Source: CAYFFZ01 sp049976505 (lineage in GTDB: Archaea > Thermoproteota > Nitrososphaeria > Conexivisphaerales > UBA164). From it: a DNA stretch of 64,000 bases. The notes under the pieces are model-generated. The model was not told the origin of the DNA and did no database searches. It saw nothing but the letters and a program-made list of their open reading frames with translations. Position numbers and translations under genes: made by a program. The stretch covers positions 28,043 to 92,042 of the forward strand of contig JBMFIC010000005.1 of NCBI GenBank assembly GCA_049976505.1. Reading direction: 5' to 3'. Positions 23,773 through 32,127 of the stretch are shown here, one piece after another (the first letter of the stretch is position 1; every line of letters begins with the position of its first letter).

Positions 23773-25293
23773 ATGCCGAAGCTCACCCTTGTTATGAGGA
23801 ACGAGTACAGGGACTCCGTCTTTCTCATGAGAATAAACGATGCGGTGGAGAAGCTCGACGGCGTGAGAAGGGCTGCCGTGATGATGGGAACGGATGCCAA
23901 CAAGGACCTGATGAAGGAGGCTGGTCTTTTTACAGAGGAGGCTGCCAGCGCCGGCCCAAACGACCTGGTGATAGTCGTTGAAGGGGACGACGAGGAGGCC
24001 CTGAGGAAGGCCCTCGAAAGGGCAAGGAGCATGGTCTACGAAACGGCAAAGGAGGAGAAGAAGGAGGAGCAGAGCTACCTCAGCATAAGGAGCGCCGTTT
24101 CCTTTGAGCCCGACATAGACCTTGTGCTCATATCGACGCCCGGCGAATACGCCTACAGAGAGGCCATGAGGGCTCTCCTGCTGGGAAAGCACGTAATGGT
24201 CTTCAGCAGCAACGTCCCCGTTGAAAAGGAGAAGGCACTTAAGGAGCTCGCAAACAGGAAGGGGCTGCTCGTCATGGGCCCCGACGCCGGAACGGCCATA
24301 ATAGGAGGCACTGGCCTTGGGTTCTTCAACGTCGTCAGCGAGGGGCCGGTCGGCATAGTTGGAGCTGCTGGCACAGGCATACAGGTCGTCAGCTCCCTCC
24401 TCGATCACGCGGGCTCAGGGATAACCGCTGCAATAGGAACGGGCTCGAACGACGTGAAGGACTACATAGGAGGCATAACGCTCAAATCTGGGATAAGGCT
24501 CCTGTCATCTCACTCCAGAACGAAGGTCATAACTGTTGTATCCAAGCCCCCCTCAGAGAGGATCGTGAAGGAGGCAGTTGAGGAGATAGGGAGGGGCGGA
24601 AAGCCGGCAGTCCTGAACTTCATAGGGTACGAGGGAGGCCATGGGGACGGGCAGATCTCATTCGCCTCAACGCTCGAGGAAGCCGCAAGGATGTCGTACG
24701 AGCTCGAGAGGGGCAGGGGCTTCAGCCTGCCTTCATGGACGCCCGACGAGGAGGTGAGGAGGGCAAAGGAGATGCTGAGGCCTGAGCAGACGTACATAAG
24801 GGGCCTCTTCTCTGGCGGGACCATATGCTATGAGGCCCAGCACATAATGAGGAAGAAGGGCATAAAGGTGTACTCCAACTCGCCGCTCGAGAAGTCCCTC
24901 GAGATAGGCGGCTTCGAAAGGTCGATAAAGGACACGATGATAGACATGGGAGCCGAGGAGTTCGTTAGAGGGGTTCCCCACCCGATGATAGACTTCAGGT
25001 TCAGGAAGGAGAGGCTGCTCAGGGAGGCGGAGGACAGGGAGGTTGCTGTGATCCTCTTCGACATAGTCCTGGGCTACGGGTCTAACATGAACCCAGCTGG
25101 CGAAATATCGGAGGCGATAAGGAAGGCAAGGGAGATCAACGACAGGCTTGCCTTCGTGGCCTCGGTGATAGGGACAAGGAAGGACCCTCAGGGCCTGGAG
25201 TCACAGGTAATGCAGCTGAGAAACCTGGGGGTGCTGGTTTACCCATCGAGCACCAGGGCGGCCGAGGTCGCGTTTCAGATAGCAAGGGGGTGA
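23773..25293 (+). CDS. fdrA: FdrA (AllF-like, acyl-CoA-synthetase-fold subunit)
   Basis: A 506-aa FdrA protein. It begins MPKLTLVMRNEYRDSVFLM and continues with AVMMGTDANKDLMKEAGL, the conserved FdrA opening. A CoA-binding/succinyl-CoA-synthetase-like core follows, with VGIVGAAGTGIQVVSSLLD, GTGSNDVKDYIGGI and, later, LFSGGTICYEAQ and ILFDIVLGYGSNMNPAG. In E. coli the equivalent (AllF) is part of oxamate carbamoyltransferase. It is followed immediately by DUF1116 and is divergent from DUF2877. The start at 23773 follows the promoter and family alignment. The function here is inferred from that set. Confidence 0.88.
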   Translation: MPKLTLVMRNEYRDSVFLMRINDAVEKLDGVRRAAVMMGTDANKDLMKEAGLFTEEAASAGPNDLVIVVEGDDEEALRKALERARSMVYETAKEEKKEEQSYLSIRSAVSFEPDIDLVLISTPGEYAYREAMRALLLGKHVMVFSSNVPVEKEKALKELANRKGLLVMGPDAGTAIIGGTGLGFFNVVSEGPVGIVGAAGTGIQVVSSLLDHAGSGITAAIGTGSNDVKDYIGGITLKSGIRLLSSHSRTKVITVVSKPPSERIVKEAVEEIGRGGKPAVLNFIGYEGGHGDGQISFASTLEEAARMSYELERGRGFSLPSWTPDEEVRRAKEMLRPEQTYIRGLFSGGTICYEAQHIMRKKGIKVYSNSPLEKSLEIGGFERSIKDTMIDMGAEEFVRGVPHPMIDFRFRKERLLREAEDREVAVILFDIVLGYGSNMNPAGEISEAIRKAREINDRLAFVASVIGTRKDPQGLESQVMQLRNLGVLVYPSSTRAAEVAFQIARG

Positions 25294-25298
25294 AGGAG

Positions 25299-26705
25299 AT
25301 GTCGGAGGTTCTGGACAGGAGGATAAAGGTGCTCAGCGTGGGTCTGGAGAGCTTCTACCAGGACCTGGTTAGCCAGGGAGCAAGGGCTGTTAAGGTGGAC
25401 TGGAGGCCTCCGGGAGGCGGAGTTCCAAGGCTGCTCAGGGTCCTCGAGGCCCTTGAAACCGAGGAGGTCGAGGAGGCTAACAGGAAGGCCGTCGAGGCGT
25501 TCACCAGGGCCGATCCGGTGCTGGTTGACGTAAAGCTCGCTAAGGACGTGATGCCGGAGCTCAGCGGAAGCACTCTGGGGCACGCTGGCCCGCCGATCGA
25601 GTGGTCAAGGATGTCGGGGCCGCTGAAGGGGGCCGTAATAGGGGCGGCGATATACGAGGGGCTGGCGAACGACGAGGGAGAGGCCACGGAGCTTGCTGAG
25701 AGGGGCGAGATAAGGTTCGTTCCAAACCACGACATGTCAGCTGTAGGGCCCATGGCCGGCGTCATATCGCCTAACATGCCGGTTTTCGTGGTAAAGAACG
25801 CGGCCGGCAGCAACTACGCCTACACGAACTTCAACGAGGGCGTTGGGAAGGTCCTGAGGTACGGGGCATACTCGCAGGAGGTCATACAGAGGCTGAGGTG
25901 GATGAGGGACGTCCTCTATCCGCTCCTGAAGGAGGCAGTTGATGCTCATGGGCCCGTGCCTCTGAGGCCTATAATGTCGCAGGCCCTGCAGATGGGGGAC
26001 GAGCTGCACACGAGAAACAACGCCAGCACCCTTCTGTTCCTGGGCGAGATCGGGCCTTACATGGAGGGCAGGGGGCTCAGCAGGAGCGAGGTCTTGAAGG
26101 CCTACGAGTTCATAGCCAAGAACCAGCTATTCTTCCTGAACCTGGCAATGGCGGCCGGGAAGGTGATGATGGACGCGGCATCCAACATAAGGAACAGCAC
26201 CCTGGTTACGGTGATGTCAAGGAACGGGACGGACTTCGGGATAAAGGTCTCGGGCCTTGGGAAGGAGTGGTTCACGGCCCCTGCGCCGGTTCCGAAGACC
26301 CTGTTCTTCCCTGGCTTCAGGGAGGGCGACGCCAACCCGGACATTGGGGACAGCGCTATAATGGAGACGAACGGCTTTGGGGCCTTCGCCTCTGCGGCTT
26401 CGCCTGCGGTGGCCCAGGTAGTTGGATCTTCAGTCAGCGAGGCGGTCAGGATAACCAAGCTCATGTACGAGATAACCATGATAAGGGACAAGAGCTTCCC
26501 GATACCCTACATGAACTTTGACGGGATTCCGAGGGGAATAGACCTGCGCCTCGTGCTGGACACCAGCATCGCTCCGTACATAAACACAGGAGTTGCTCAC
26601 AGGCTTCCGGGAGTAGGAACGGTTGGATTCGGGATAGTTCAGGCTCCCATGGCCTGCTTCACCAGGGCCATAGAGAGGTTCGGGGAGGTAGTTGGAGCGC
26701 TATAA
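25299..26705 (+). CDS. allG: DUF1116 protein (AllG/YlbE-like subunit)
   Basis: A 468-aa DUF1116 protein, the second large subunit of the AllFGH-type carbamoyltransferase. Recognisable segments are KVDWRPPGGG (about 30-39), SGSTLGHAGPPIEWSRMSGPL, NAAGSNYAYTNFNEGVGKVL and the C-terminal NTGVAHRLPGVGTVGFGIV. I prefer ATG 25299, with GGGGTGAAGG just upstream overlapping the fdrA stop; GTG 25290 would overlap by four bases. The Pth2 gene begins right after. Family function is known from enterobacteria only; the carbamoyl acceptor in archaea is not established. Confidence 0.85.
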   Translation: MSEVLDRRIKVLSVGLESFYQDLVSQGARAVKVDWRPPGGGVPRLLRVLEALETEEVEEANRKAVEAFTRADPVLVDVKLAKDVMPELSGSTLGHAGPPIEWSRMSGPLKGAVIGAAIYEGLANDEGEATELAERGEIRFVPNHDMSAVGPMAGVISPNMPVFVVKNAAGSNYAYTNFNEGVGKVLRYGAYSQEVIQRLRWMRDVLYPLLKEAVDAHGPVPLRPIMSQALQMGDELHTRNNASTLLFLGEIGPYMEGRGLSRSEVLKAYEFIAKNQLFFLNLAMAAGKVMMDAASNIRNSTLVTVMSRNGTDFGIKVSGLGKEWFTAPAPVPKTLFFPGFREGDANPDIGDSAIMETNGFGAFASAASPAVAQVVGSSVSEAVRITKLMYEITMIRDKSFPIPYMNFDGIPRGIDLRLVLDTSIAPYINTGVAHRLPGVGTVGFGIVQAPMACFTRAIERFGEVVGAL

Positions 26706-26706
26706 G

Positions 26707-27048
26707 ATGTCCATACTCGTGAGGACCGACATCAAGATGAGCAGGGGGAAGGCAGTTGCCCAGGGGGCCCACGCTGCGGTTGGAGCGGTCCTCATCTGCA
26801 TGAGGCGATGTCCTGAAGCGCTTCAGATCTGGCTGGACCAGGGGGCCGCCAAGATAGCCCTCAGGGTCGGGTCTGAGGAGGAGATGCTCGGCCTCGTCTC
26901 AAGGGCGCAGCAGCTAGGACTTGTAACCTACGTCGTTGAGGACATGGGGCTTACGGAGGTCCCTCCGGGAACCAGGACCTGCGCTGCGATAGGCCCGGGT
27001 CCCGAGAGCCTTGTTGATCAGGTAACCGGGAGCCTAAGGCTTCTATGA
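26707..27048 (+). CDS. pth2: Peptidyl-tRNA hydrolase, archaeal type (Pth2)
   Basis: Releases tRNA from stalled peptidyl-tRNA. The 113-aa protein has VRTDIKMSRGKAVAQGAHAAV at the N-terminus, the Pth2 signature, then KIALRVGSEEEML, VVEDMGLTEVPPGTRTCAAIGPG, all conserved. ATG 26707 begins one base after the DUF1116 stop; an in-frame TTG at 26692 would add five residues. Its stop overlaps the start of truD by four bases. The fdrA-DUF1116-pth2-truD order is one transcription unit, mixing catabolic and tRNA-related genes. Confidence 0.92.
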   Translation: MSILVRTDIKMSRGKAVAQGAHAAVGAVLICMRRCPEALQIWLDQGAAKIALRVGSEEEMLGLVSRAQQLGLVTYVVEDMGLTEVPPGTRTCAAIGPGPESLVDQVTGSLRLL

Positions 27049-28034
27049 TACCCGGGGTAACCGCGGGGCCCCTGAACGATCTGAGGATAAGGGGCAGGAT
27101 AAAGAGCGTGCCGGAGGACTTCGTGGTTGCCGAGGTCCTCAGGAAGGGAATCGAGATAGACGGCGGGAGGCACATCCTGGCGGCGGCGGAGAAGAGGGGG
27201 CTGGAGCACAAGGCCCTGGTTCAGGCCTTCGGGAGGGAGGCTAACTTCCTCGGGATAAAGGACAAGGAGGCCCTCGCCTACTTCTTCATCTCATTCAAGA
27301 GGGTCAGGGTTAGGCTGCCTGAGGTGCCGGGGCTAAGGATCAGGATAGTGGGAAGGACGAGGAGGCTGCTCACGAGGAAGGACCTGCTTGGCAACGCCTT
27401 CAGGATAACCATAAGGGACTGCGATTGCAGGGAGGAAGCCTTCAGGGCGTGGAGCGAGCTGCTGAGCGGATGGCGGGCCCCAAACTTCTACGGGCCCCAG
27501 AGGTTCGCCAGGTCAAACCACCTTATAGGACAGGCGATAGTAAGGAGGGACTTCAGCGCTGCTGACGAGCTGCTCAGAAAGGAGGGATACGATGGGCTAA
27601 AGGGGACGCCCCTCTGGCTCAGGAGGTTCTACGTTCAGGCGTACCAGTCGTACCTGTTCAACCTCGAGCTCTCCAAGGTGATATCTGGGGAGATAAGAGG
27701 GCCAGTAAGGAGCGCGGAGGTGAGCGAGGACTTCTTCAGGGGGAAGGTCGAGATAGCGTACCTGCCTGGATACGGCTTCAGGAACAAGGGCGATGCCTAC
27801 TCGAGGGCGCTGATAGAGGTGGCCAGGCAGGAGGGAATAAAGTTCAGGCACTTCTACGTGGATGAGATGAAGGAGGTCAGCCAGGAAGGTGGCATAAGGC
27901 CGGCAAGGATCATGTCCCATAAGGTCTCATATTCGATTGCTGGAGAGGATCAGGCGGTGGTGAGGTTCGTGCTCTACAGGGGAAGCTACGCGACAAGCGC
28001 TCTCAGGGAGCTCCTTCTTGAGGAGCCCCTGTAG
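27045..28034 (+). CDS. truD: tRNA pseudouridine synthase TruD
   Basis: Makes pseudouridine 13 (or 35) in tRNA. The 329-aa protein has the opening RIRGRIKSVPEDFVVAEVL and the catalytic motif NFLGIKDKEALAYFF with Asp73. It has PNFYGPQRFARSNHLIGQAIV and RRFYVQAYQSYLFNLEL, plus the TruD-specific insertion domain before PGYGFRNKGD. The ATG overlaps the pth2 stop (ATGA). It converges with the RecA-fold gene, overlapping by 32 bases. Confidence 0.92.
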   Translation: MIPGVTAGPLNDLRIRGRIKSVPEDFVVAEVLRKGIEIDGGRHILAAAEKRGLEHKALVQAFGREANFLGIKDKEALAYFFISFKRVRVRLPEVPGLRIRIVGRTRRLLTRKDLLGNAFRITIRDCDCREEAFRAWSELLSGWRAPNFYGPQRFARSNHLIGQAIVRRDFSAADELLRKEGYDGLKGTPLWLRRFYVQAYQSYLFNLELSKVISGEIRGPVRSAEVSEDFFRGKVEIAYLPGYGFRNKGDAYSRALIEVARQEGIKFRHFYVDEMKEVSQEGGIRPARIMSHKVSYSIAGEDQAVVRFVLYRGSYATSALRELLLEEPL

Positions 28035-28620
28035 TCTCCTTCTCTATGAAGACGTTTATCCCCCTTATGTAGAACCTCGCGCTCCACCCAGCAGCATAAA
28101 GCCTGCCGGAGTCCTCAGAAATCCTCTCGGCCCTAATCCTCAGATGGACGTATGGATCGGTGTACATGTAACCGAGGGGCTTGCCCTTCATGCTGACTAT
28201 TGGGTTGGTTACAAGCACCGTGTTCCCCTTCAGCGAGTAGAGCGACAGCATCCTCGAGATCATGGAAAGCTCGTGCGCTACCTGCAGCTCGAAGAACGGG
28301 AGGGACATGCCGTCCCACACGACCGTCCTGTACCTCTTCACCGAGAGCATCCTTGAGAGCTTCTCAAAGAGGAAGTACGGATCAGAGGCGCTAAGCACGT
28401 CTATCCTGCCCATCACATCGACCCTTACCCCGTAGCGCTCAATGAGCAGCTCTGGCCTGAAGGCCCTCCTGCTGTCGACGTAAAGGACAACCTCGCCGGA
28501 CGAGGCCCTTTCAACAGCAAGGGATGTCGCTATGACCTCCTTGCCCGAACGCGCATCTCCGAATATCTCGGCGAAGCACCCGTCGCACTCGCTTCTCAGG
28601 AACTCCTCGGCGCTCTGCAT
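28003..28620 (-). CDS. RecA/RadB-like ATPase-fold protein with atypical P-loop
   Basis: A 205-aa protein of the RecA/KaiC fold by appearance. The N-terminus has GDARSGKEVIATSLAVE (21-37), a P-loop in which the residue after Lys is Glu rather than Thr/Ser. A short RAFRPELLIERYGV segment, VVWDGMSLPFFEL (Walker B position) and GNTVLVTNPIVSMKGKPLGY follow; the last resembles the RadA/RadB region before the C-terminal strand. It may be a degenerate RadA paralogue. It follows the 104-aa gene by two bases, so the pair is likely one operon. Confidence 0.65.
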   Translation of the reverse strand: MQSAEEFLRSECDGCFAEIFGDARSGKEVIATSLAVERASSGEVVLYVDSRRAFRPELLIERYGVRVDVMGRIDVLSASDPYFLFEKLSRMLSVKRYRTVVWDGMSLPFFELQVAHELSMISRMLSLYSLKGNTVLVTNPIVSMKGKPLGYMYTDPYVHLRIRAERISEDSGRLYAAGWSARFYIRGINVFIEKETTGAPQEGAP

Positions 28621-28622
28621 TT

Positions 28623-28937
28623 CTATCTCTCTGCGGTTGCCCTCCTGAACGTTATCGTTCCCCTCTCAAAGGTGACCTCGTAGACGTCGTTGACCTCCAG
28701 CTGAAGCCCAAGCTGAAGGTACTCGTTTTCCCTGAGGAAGAGCACCAGCTTTGGGGGCCACAGGTCCCTTATGCTCTGAACCGGGAATATGGACTGAAGC
28801 TGAGCTATGAAGGCCCTCATGCTTTCATCTCCAGGGAAGCTCACCGATGAGTACTCCGTGAACTCGATGAGCCTCCCCGGCGTCCCTGTAACCGGATCTG
28901 TCATGCCGGTAATTCTTGATACCTTAACCAGCACCAT
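28623..28937 (-). CDS. Small conserved archaeal protein (arcadin-1-like?)
   Basis: A 104-aa protein beginning MVLVKVSRITGMTDPVTGTPG, followed by RLIEFTEYSS and a C-terminal beta-rich part (YEVTFERGTITFRR). The opening resembles what I remember of arcadin-1 from crenactin operons, but I cannot verify this and no crenactin gene is here. It precedes the RecA-fold gene by two bases. A joint role is suggested only by the tight arrangement. Confidence 0.5.
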   Translation of the reverse strand: MVLVKVSRITGMTDPVTGTPGRLIEFTEYSSVSFPGDESMRAFIAQLQSIFPVQSIRDLWPPKLVLFLRENEYLQLGLQLEVNDVYEVTFERGTITFRRATAER

Positions 28938-28981
28938 ACCTAGATCTAGCCTCCTCCGGTATAAAAGCTAAAGCGGCAGGC

Positions 28982-29260
28982 CTAGGCCGTCTCCTTAATG
29001 GTCTCCAGAAGGGACATCATGTTCCATATGAGGACCCTTATGTGCGATGGTATGTTCGGGTCCTGCGAGATCTCCTCAAGAACGCTTATCGTGTTCGCTG
29101 CCCTTATTGCCGGGCTTATTGTCTTGTCCTGAAGCTGGTCCAGCGTCTCCTTCAGCATGTTCCTGAGGTTTCTCGGTATTCCCTTGTTTGTCAGCAACGG
29201 CGTTAGCTGCTGTAGAACCTGCTCTATCTTCTTTTCATCCTCAGCCCTAGAAGCGGACAT
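28982..29260 (-). CDS. UPF0147 family protein
   Basis: A 92-aa all-helical archaeal protein of family UPF0147, function unknown. The recognisable core is VLQQLTPLLTNKGIPRNLRN and SPAIRAANTISVLEEISQDP, ending PSHIRVLIWNMMSLLETIK. I use ATG 29260 (MSASRAEDEKK); upstream in-frame codons to 29437 would add about 59 residues absent in the family. Minus-strand A+T-rich TATA-like sequences (29270-29292) lie directly upstream. Divergent from the surface-protein gene. Confidence 0.88.
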   Translation of the reverse strand: MSASRAEDEKKIEQVLQQLTPLLTNKGIPRNLRNMLKETLDQLQDKTISPAIRAANTISVLEEISQDPNIPSHIRVLIWNMMSLLETIKETA

Positions 29261-29384
29261 ATTTTTTGTTTTTATATGGCTTAATATATTAATATTATGA
29301 TCATCTTGGGCTGCAGGCGCTGCGAGCTTGAGCATCTCAGGACATCGCGAACGCTTTAATACGAGGTTTGATATATCTAAGGCC

Positions 29385-30662
29385 ATGAGGTCATCAGCCG
29401 CCCTTCTGCTTGCCGTCATGTTCGCGCTTGGAGGCACAGCTGCGGCTCCGGCGATCGCGCAGCCGCAGCCCGTGTTCCAGGTATACGCTTACTGGGGCTC
29501 CCAGCAGCACCCGATCCTTGCATACCCCGGAGCATCGGGGCTGCCTCTCGTGCTTCAGATAATCTACCTTGGCCCCACGAGCATATACGGGGTCAACGTA
29601 ACGTATTCTCCAGGCTACCCGCTTCAGGCAGTGAGGGGCGAGGGAAACATATCGGCGCTGATACCCGAGCTTCAGCCGGGGCAGCAGATAACCCTGTTTG
29701 GCTACTTCAGCGTGAGCCCCAACGCCACCGATGGGCTCTATGAGCAGAGCGTCAACGTGACCTACAGCCTTCCAGCGCAGGTGCCGGGCGTCGGTGAGGT
29801 CATGCTAAGGGGATCCGAGGTCGTGAGCTTTAGGGTGGCCGTGCTAGGGGCGCCCAGGATAAGCCTCAGCGGCTTCATCACGAGGCCTCCAGCTATATAC
29901 GCGGGGGACACGGCCGGAGCGCTCACGGTGTTCCTCACCAACAGCGGCAACGTGACTGCCCAGGGCCTGAACGTCTCAGCGGAGTTCTCCTGGCCCCTCA
30001 GCCCCCTGAGGGCCGGCTCATCATACTACATAGCTTACCTTCCTCCGGGAGATGTGATCAACCTCACGTTCCCGTTCTCAATCAGCTACCAGGCGGGAGT
30101 TCCACAGCCCTTCAACACCACTGTGCTGATAAGGGTCAGGTGCGGGGCAGGCACCAGCTCCTTCGCCGTGCCGGTTGAGGTAATGCCCGCCGCCTACTTC
30201 AACGTCAGCGCAGTTACGCCCCAGAGCCTATCCCCTGGATCGAGCGGCGTGCCTATCACCTTCACTGTAACGAACGTGGGCTCAGCAGAGGCCAAGTTCG
30301 CCTCAGCGACCATGCTCTTCAGCACCATTTTCACCCCATACGCCCCCTCGAGCGAGAACCCGCTGATAGCTGCAGAATCGGTCAACTACACGCTCGGCAG
30401 CGTAAGGCCAGGGGGCTCGGAGAACGTGACGTACGTAATCAGCGTGGCATCTGGCCTTAGGCCAGGGGTCTACGAGATCCCGTTCCTCATAACGTGGTAT
30501 CAGCCTCCAACGATGCAGCAGATGCACCAGGTGGTGTTCGTCAGGGTAAGCATAAGGCCTTCGGGGCTGTTCGACGGCTCCAGCGGCATCCTGTACGTCA
30601 CCGCGGCAGCGGTCATAGCGGTGCTTCTGGCGATGGCTGCCATTGGGCTCAGAAGAAGGTGA
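29385..30662 (+). CDS. Secreted, membrane-anchored beta-domain surface protein
   Basis: A 425-aa protein with a signal peptide (MRSSAALLLAVMFALGG, cleavage likely after AIAQ). The long extracellular part has Ig-like repeats typical of CARDB/NEW3-type domains, each with a pattern like VFLTNSGNVTAQGLNVSAEF or ITFTVTNVGSAEAKFASAT. A C-terminal transmembrane helix (ILYVTAAAVIAVLLAMAA) and a short basic tail (LRRR) end it. Many N-x-S/T sites suggest glycosylation. The MFS gene starts one base after its stop, so it may be an accessory of the transporter or an envelope protein. Confidence 0.75.
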   Translation: MRSSAALLLAVMFALGGTAAAPAIAQPQPVFQVYAYWGSQQHPILAYPGASGLPLVLQIIYLGPTSIYGVNVTYSPGYPLQAVRGEGNISALIPELQPGQQITLFGYFSVSPNATDGLYEQSVNVTYSLPAQVPGVGEVMLRGSEVVSFRVAVLGAPRISLSGFITRPPAIYAGDTAGALTVFLTNSGNVTAQGLNVSAEFSWPLSPLRAGSSYYIAYLPPGDVINLTFPFSISYQAGVPQPFNTTVLIRVRCGAGTSSFAVPVEVMPAAYFNVSAVTPQSLSPGSSGVPITFTVTNVGSAEAKFASATMLFSTIFTPYAPSSENPLIAAESVNYTLGSVRPGGSENVTYVISVASGLRPGVYEIPFLITWYQPPTMQQMHQVVFVRVSIRPSGLFDGSSGILYVTAAAVIAVLLAMAAIGLRRR

Positions 30663-30663
30663 A

Positions 30664-32085
30664 ATGAGAAGAAGCCCATACCTGATCCTGGCGATCCTTG
30701 CAAGCGTAACCATGCTCACGATGTACGTTGAGGCGATGGTGATCCCATCGCTTCCGAAGATAGAGTCAGCTCTCTCTGCAACGAACGAGGAGGCTGCCTG
30801 GGTTGTATCCGCATACCTTGTGGTCGGGGCCGCGGTGGCCCCTCTCTTCGGGAAGCTTGGCGACGTCCACGGGAAGAAGCTCCTCTACATAGCGTCGCTC
30901 TCGCTCTACACCATCTCGGTTTTCCTTGCGGGCTTCTCGCCCAGCATATACTTCCTCATAGCTGTCAGGGCCGTGCAGGGGTTCGGTTTTTCGCTCTTCC
31001 CCCTCAGCCTGGCAATAATAACGGACGTCTTTCCCAAGAGGATGGTGGCAACGGCGCAGGGAATAATCAGCGCGATGGTGGCAATAGGCATGACAGTTGG
31101 CATGATAGCCGGGGCTTACATAGAGGAGTACCTGGGATGGAGGGCCATGTTCCACATAGGCTCAGCGCTTTCTGCCCTCCTCCTGATCCTTGCGTACTTC
31201 GTCCTTGAGAGGGACAGGCCTATCAGCCGCGAGAGGATAGACTACATGAGCACCCTCATACTCTCCCTTGGGACCGCGCTCTTTCTAATCTACCTGACCG
31301 AGACGCCCTACAAGGGATGGACCTCGCCGCTTCAGCTGGCAGCTCTGACATCGGGGACGGCCCTCATGGCTGGCTACTTCCTGTACTCCATGCGCGCGTC
31401 AAACCCGCTGGTGCCCCTTGGCCTCCTGAGAAGGAGGAACGTCATGGTTGCGAACGTGGCAGGATTCCTCTCAGGGGTTGCCATGTTCTCGCTCTTTCTT
31501 GGGGTTATATACTATGCTGAGGAGCCACAGCCCTACGGCCTCGGCCTCAGCGTCATAGACGCTGCATTCACCCTCTTCCCCGCGACGCTGGCCATGATAG
31601 TCATAGCGCCGCTTGCCGGGTTTGCAACCAGCGGGCTCGGGCCAAAGCCAGTCCTCATATACGGGAGCGCCGTTGCCTCCGTGGGGTTCATCCTTTTCAG
31701 CCTGTTCAGGCTCACGCCTGCCCAGCTTGTACTAGACTCGTTCATAACAGGGATAGGCGTCGTGAGCGTGCTCATCCCTATAGTCAACATGATAGCGGTA
31801 TCGATGCCTCCAGAGAACGTGGCCGTTGGGCTCGGGTTCAACACTATGGTCAGGTTCCTCGGGTCGTCCCTCGGGCCAGTACTCGCGGCCACCTACATGT
31901 CGGACTACAAGTACTACGTCGTTTACGCCCTCTCGCCGCTGATAACGGCACAGCTCGCAGGGCCGCCGGCCTTCAGCATGATATTCATGACTGGCCTCAT
32001 CTTCTCCGTGCTCACCGGGCTTGTCTCGCTGTTCGCCATGAACTACAGGCCGAGGTCCATGGGGGCCGTCCAGGCCCCAGCATAG
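30664..32085 (+). CDS. MFS transporter, DHA2 (14-TM, EmrB/QacA-type) drug efflux
   Basis: A 473-aa multi-pass membrane protein of the major facilitator superfamily. The first helix (ILAILASVTMLTMYVEAMVI) is followed by PSLPKIESALSATNEEAAWV, the DHA2 opening, then the loop 2-3 motif GKLGDVHGKKLLYIASLSLY (motif A) and RAVQGFGFSLFPLSLAII with motif C later. About 14 hydrophobic helices can be counted. It starts one base after the surface-protein gene, ATG 30664. Substrate is unknown. Confidence 0.85.
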   Translation: MRRSPYLILAILASVTMLTMYVEAMVIPSLPKIESALSATNEEAAWVVSAYLVVGAAVAPLFGKLGDVHGKKLLYIASLSLYTISVFLAGFSPSIYFLIAVRAVQGFGFSLFPLSLAIITDVFPKRMVATAQGIISAMVAIGMTVGMIAGAYIEEYLGWRAMFHIGSALSALLLILAYFVLERDRPISRERIDYMSTLILSLGTALFLIYLTETPYKGWTSPLQLAALTSGTALMAGYFLYSMRASNPLVPLGLLRRRNVMVANVAGFLSGVAMFSLFLGVIYYAEEPQPYGLGLSVIDAAFTLFPATLAMIVIAPLAGFATSGLGPKPVLIYGSAVASVGFILFSLFRLTPAQLVLDSFITGIGVVSVLIPIVNMIAVSMPPENVAVGLGFNTMVRFLGSSLGPVLAATYMSDYKYYVVYALSPLITAQLAGPPAFSMIFMTGLIFSVLTGLVSLFAMNYRPRSMGAVQAPA

Positions 32086-32127
32086 CATAATAACGTTTAT
32101 TATCGCTGCGCTGCTATAGTTGAGCAT

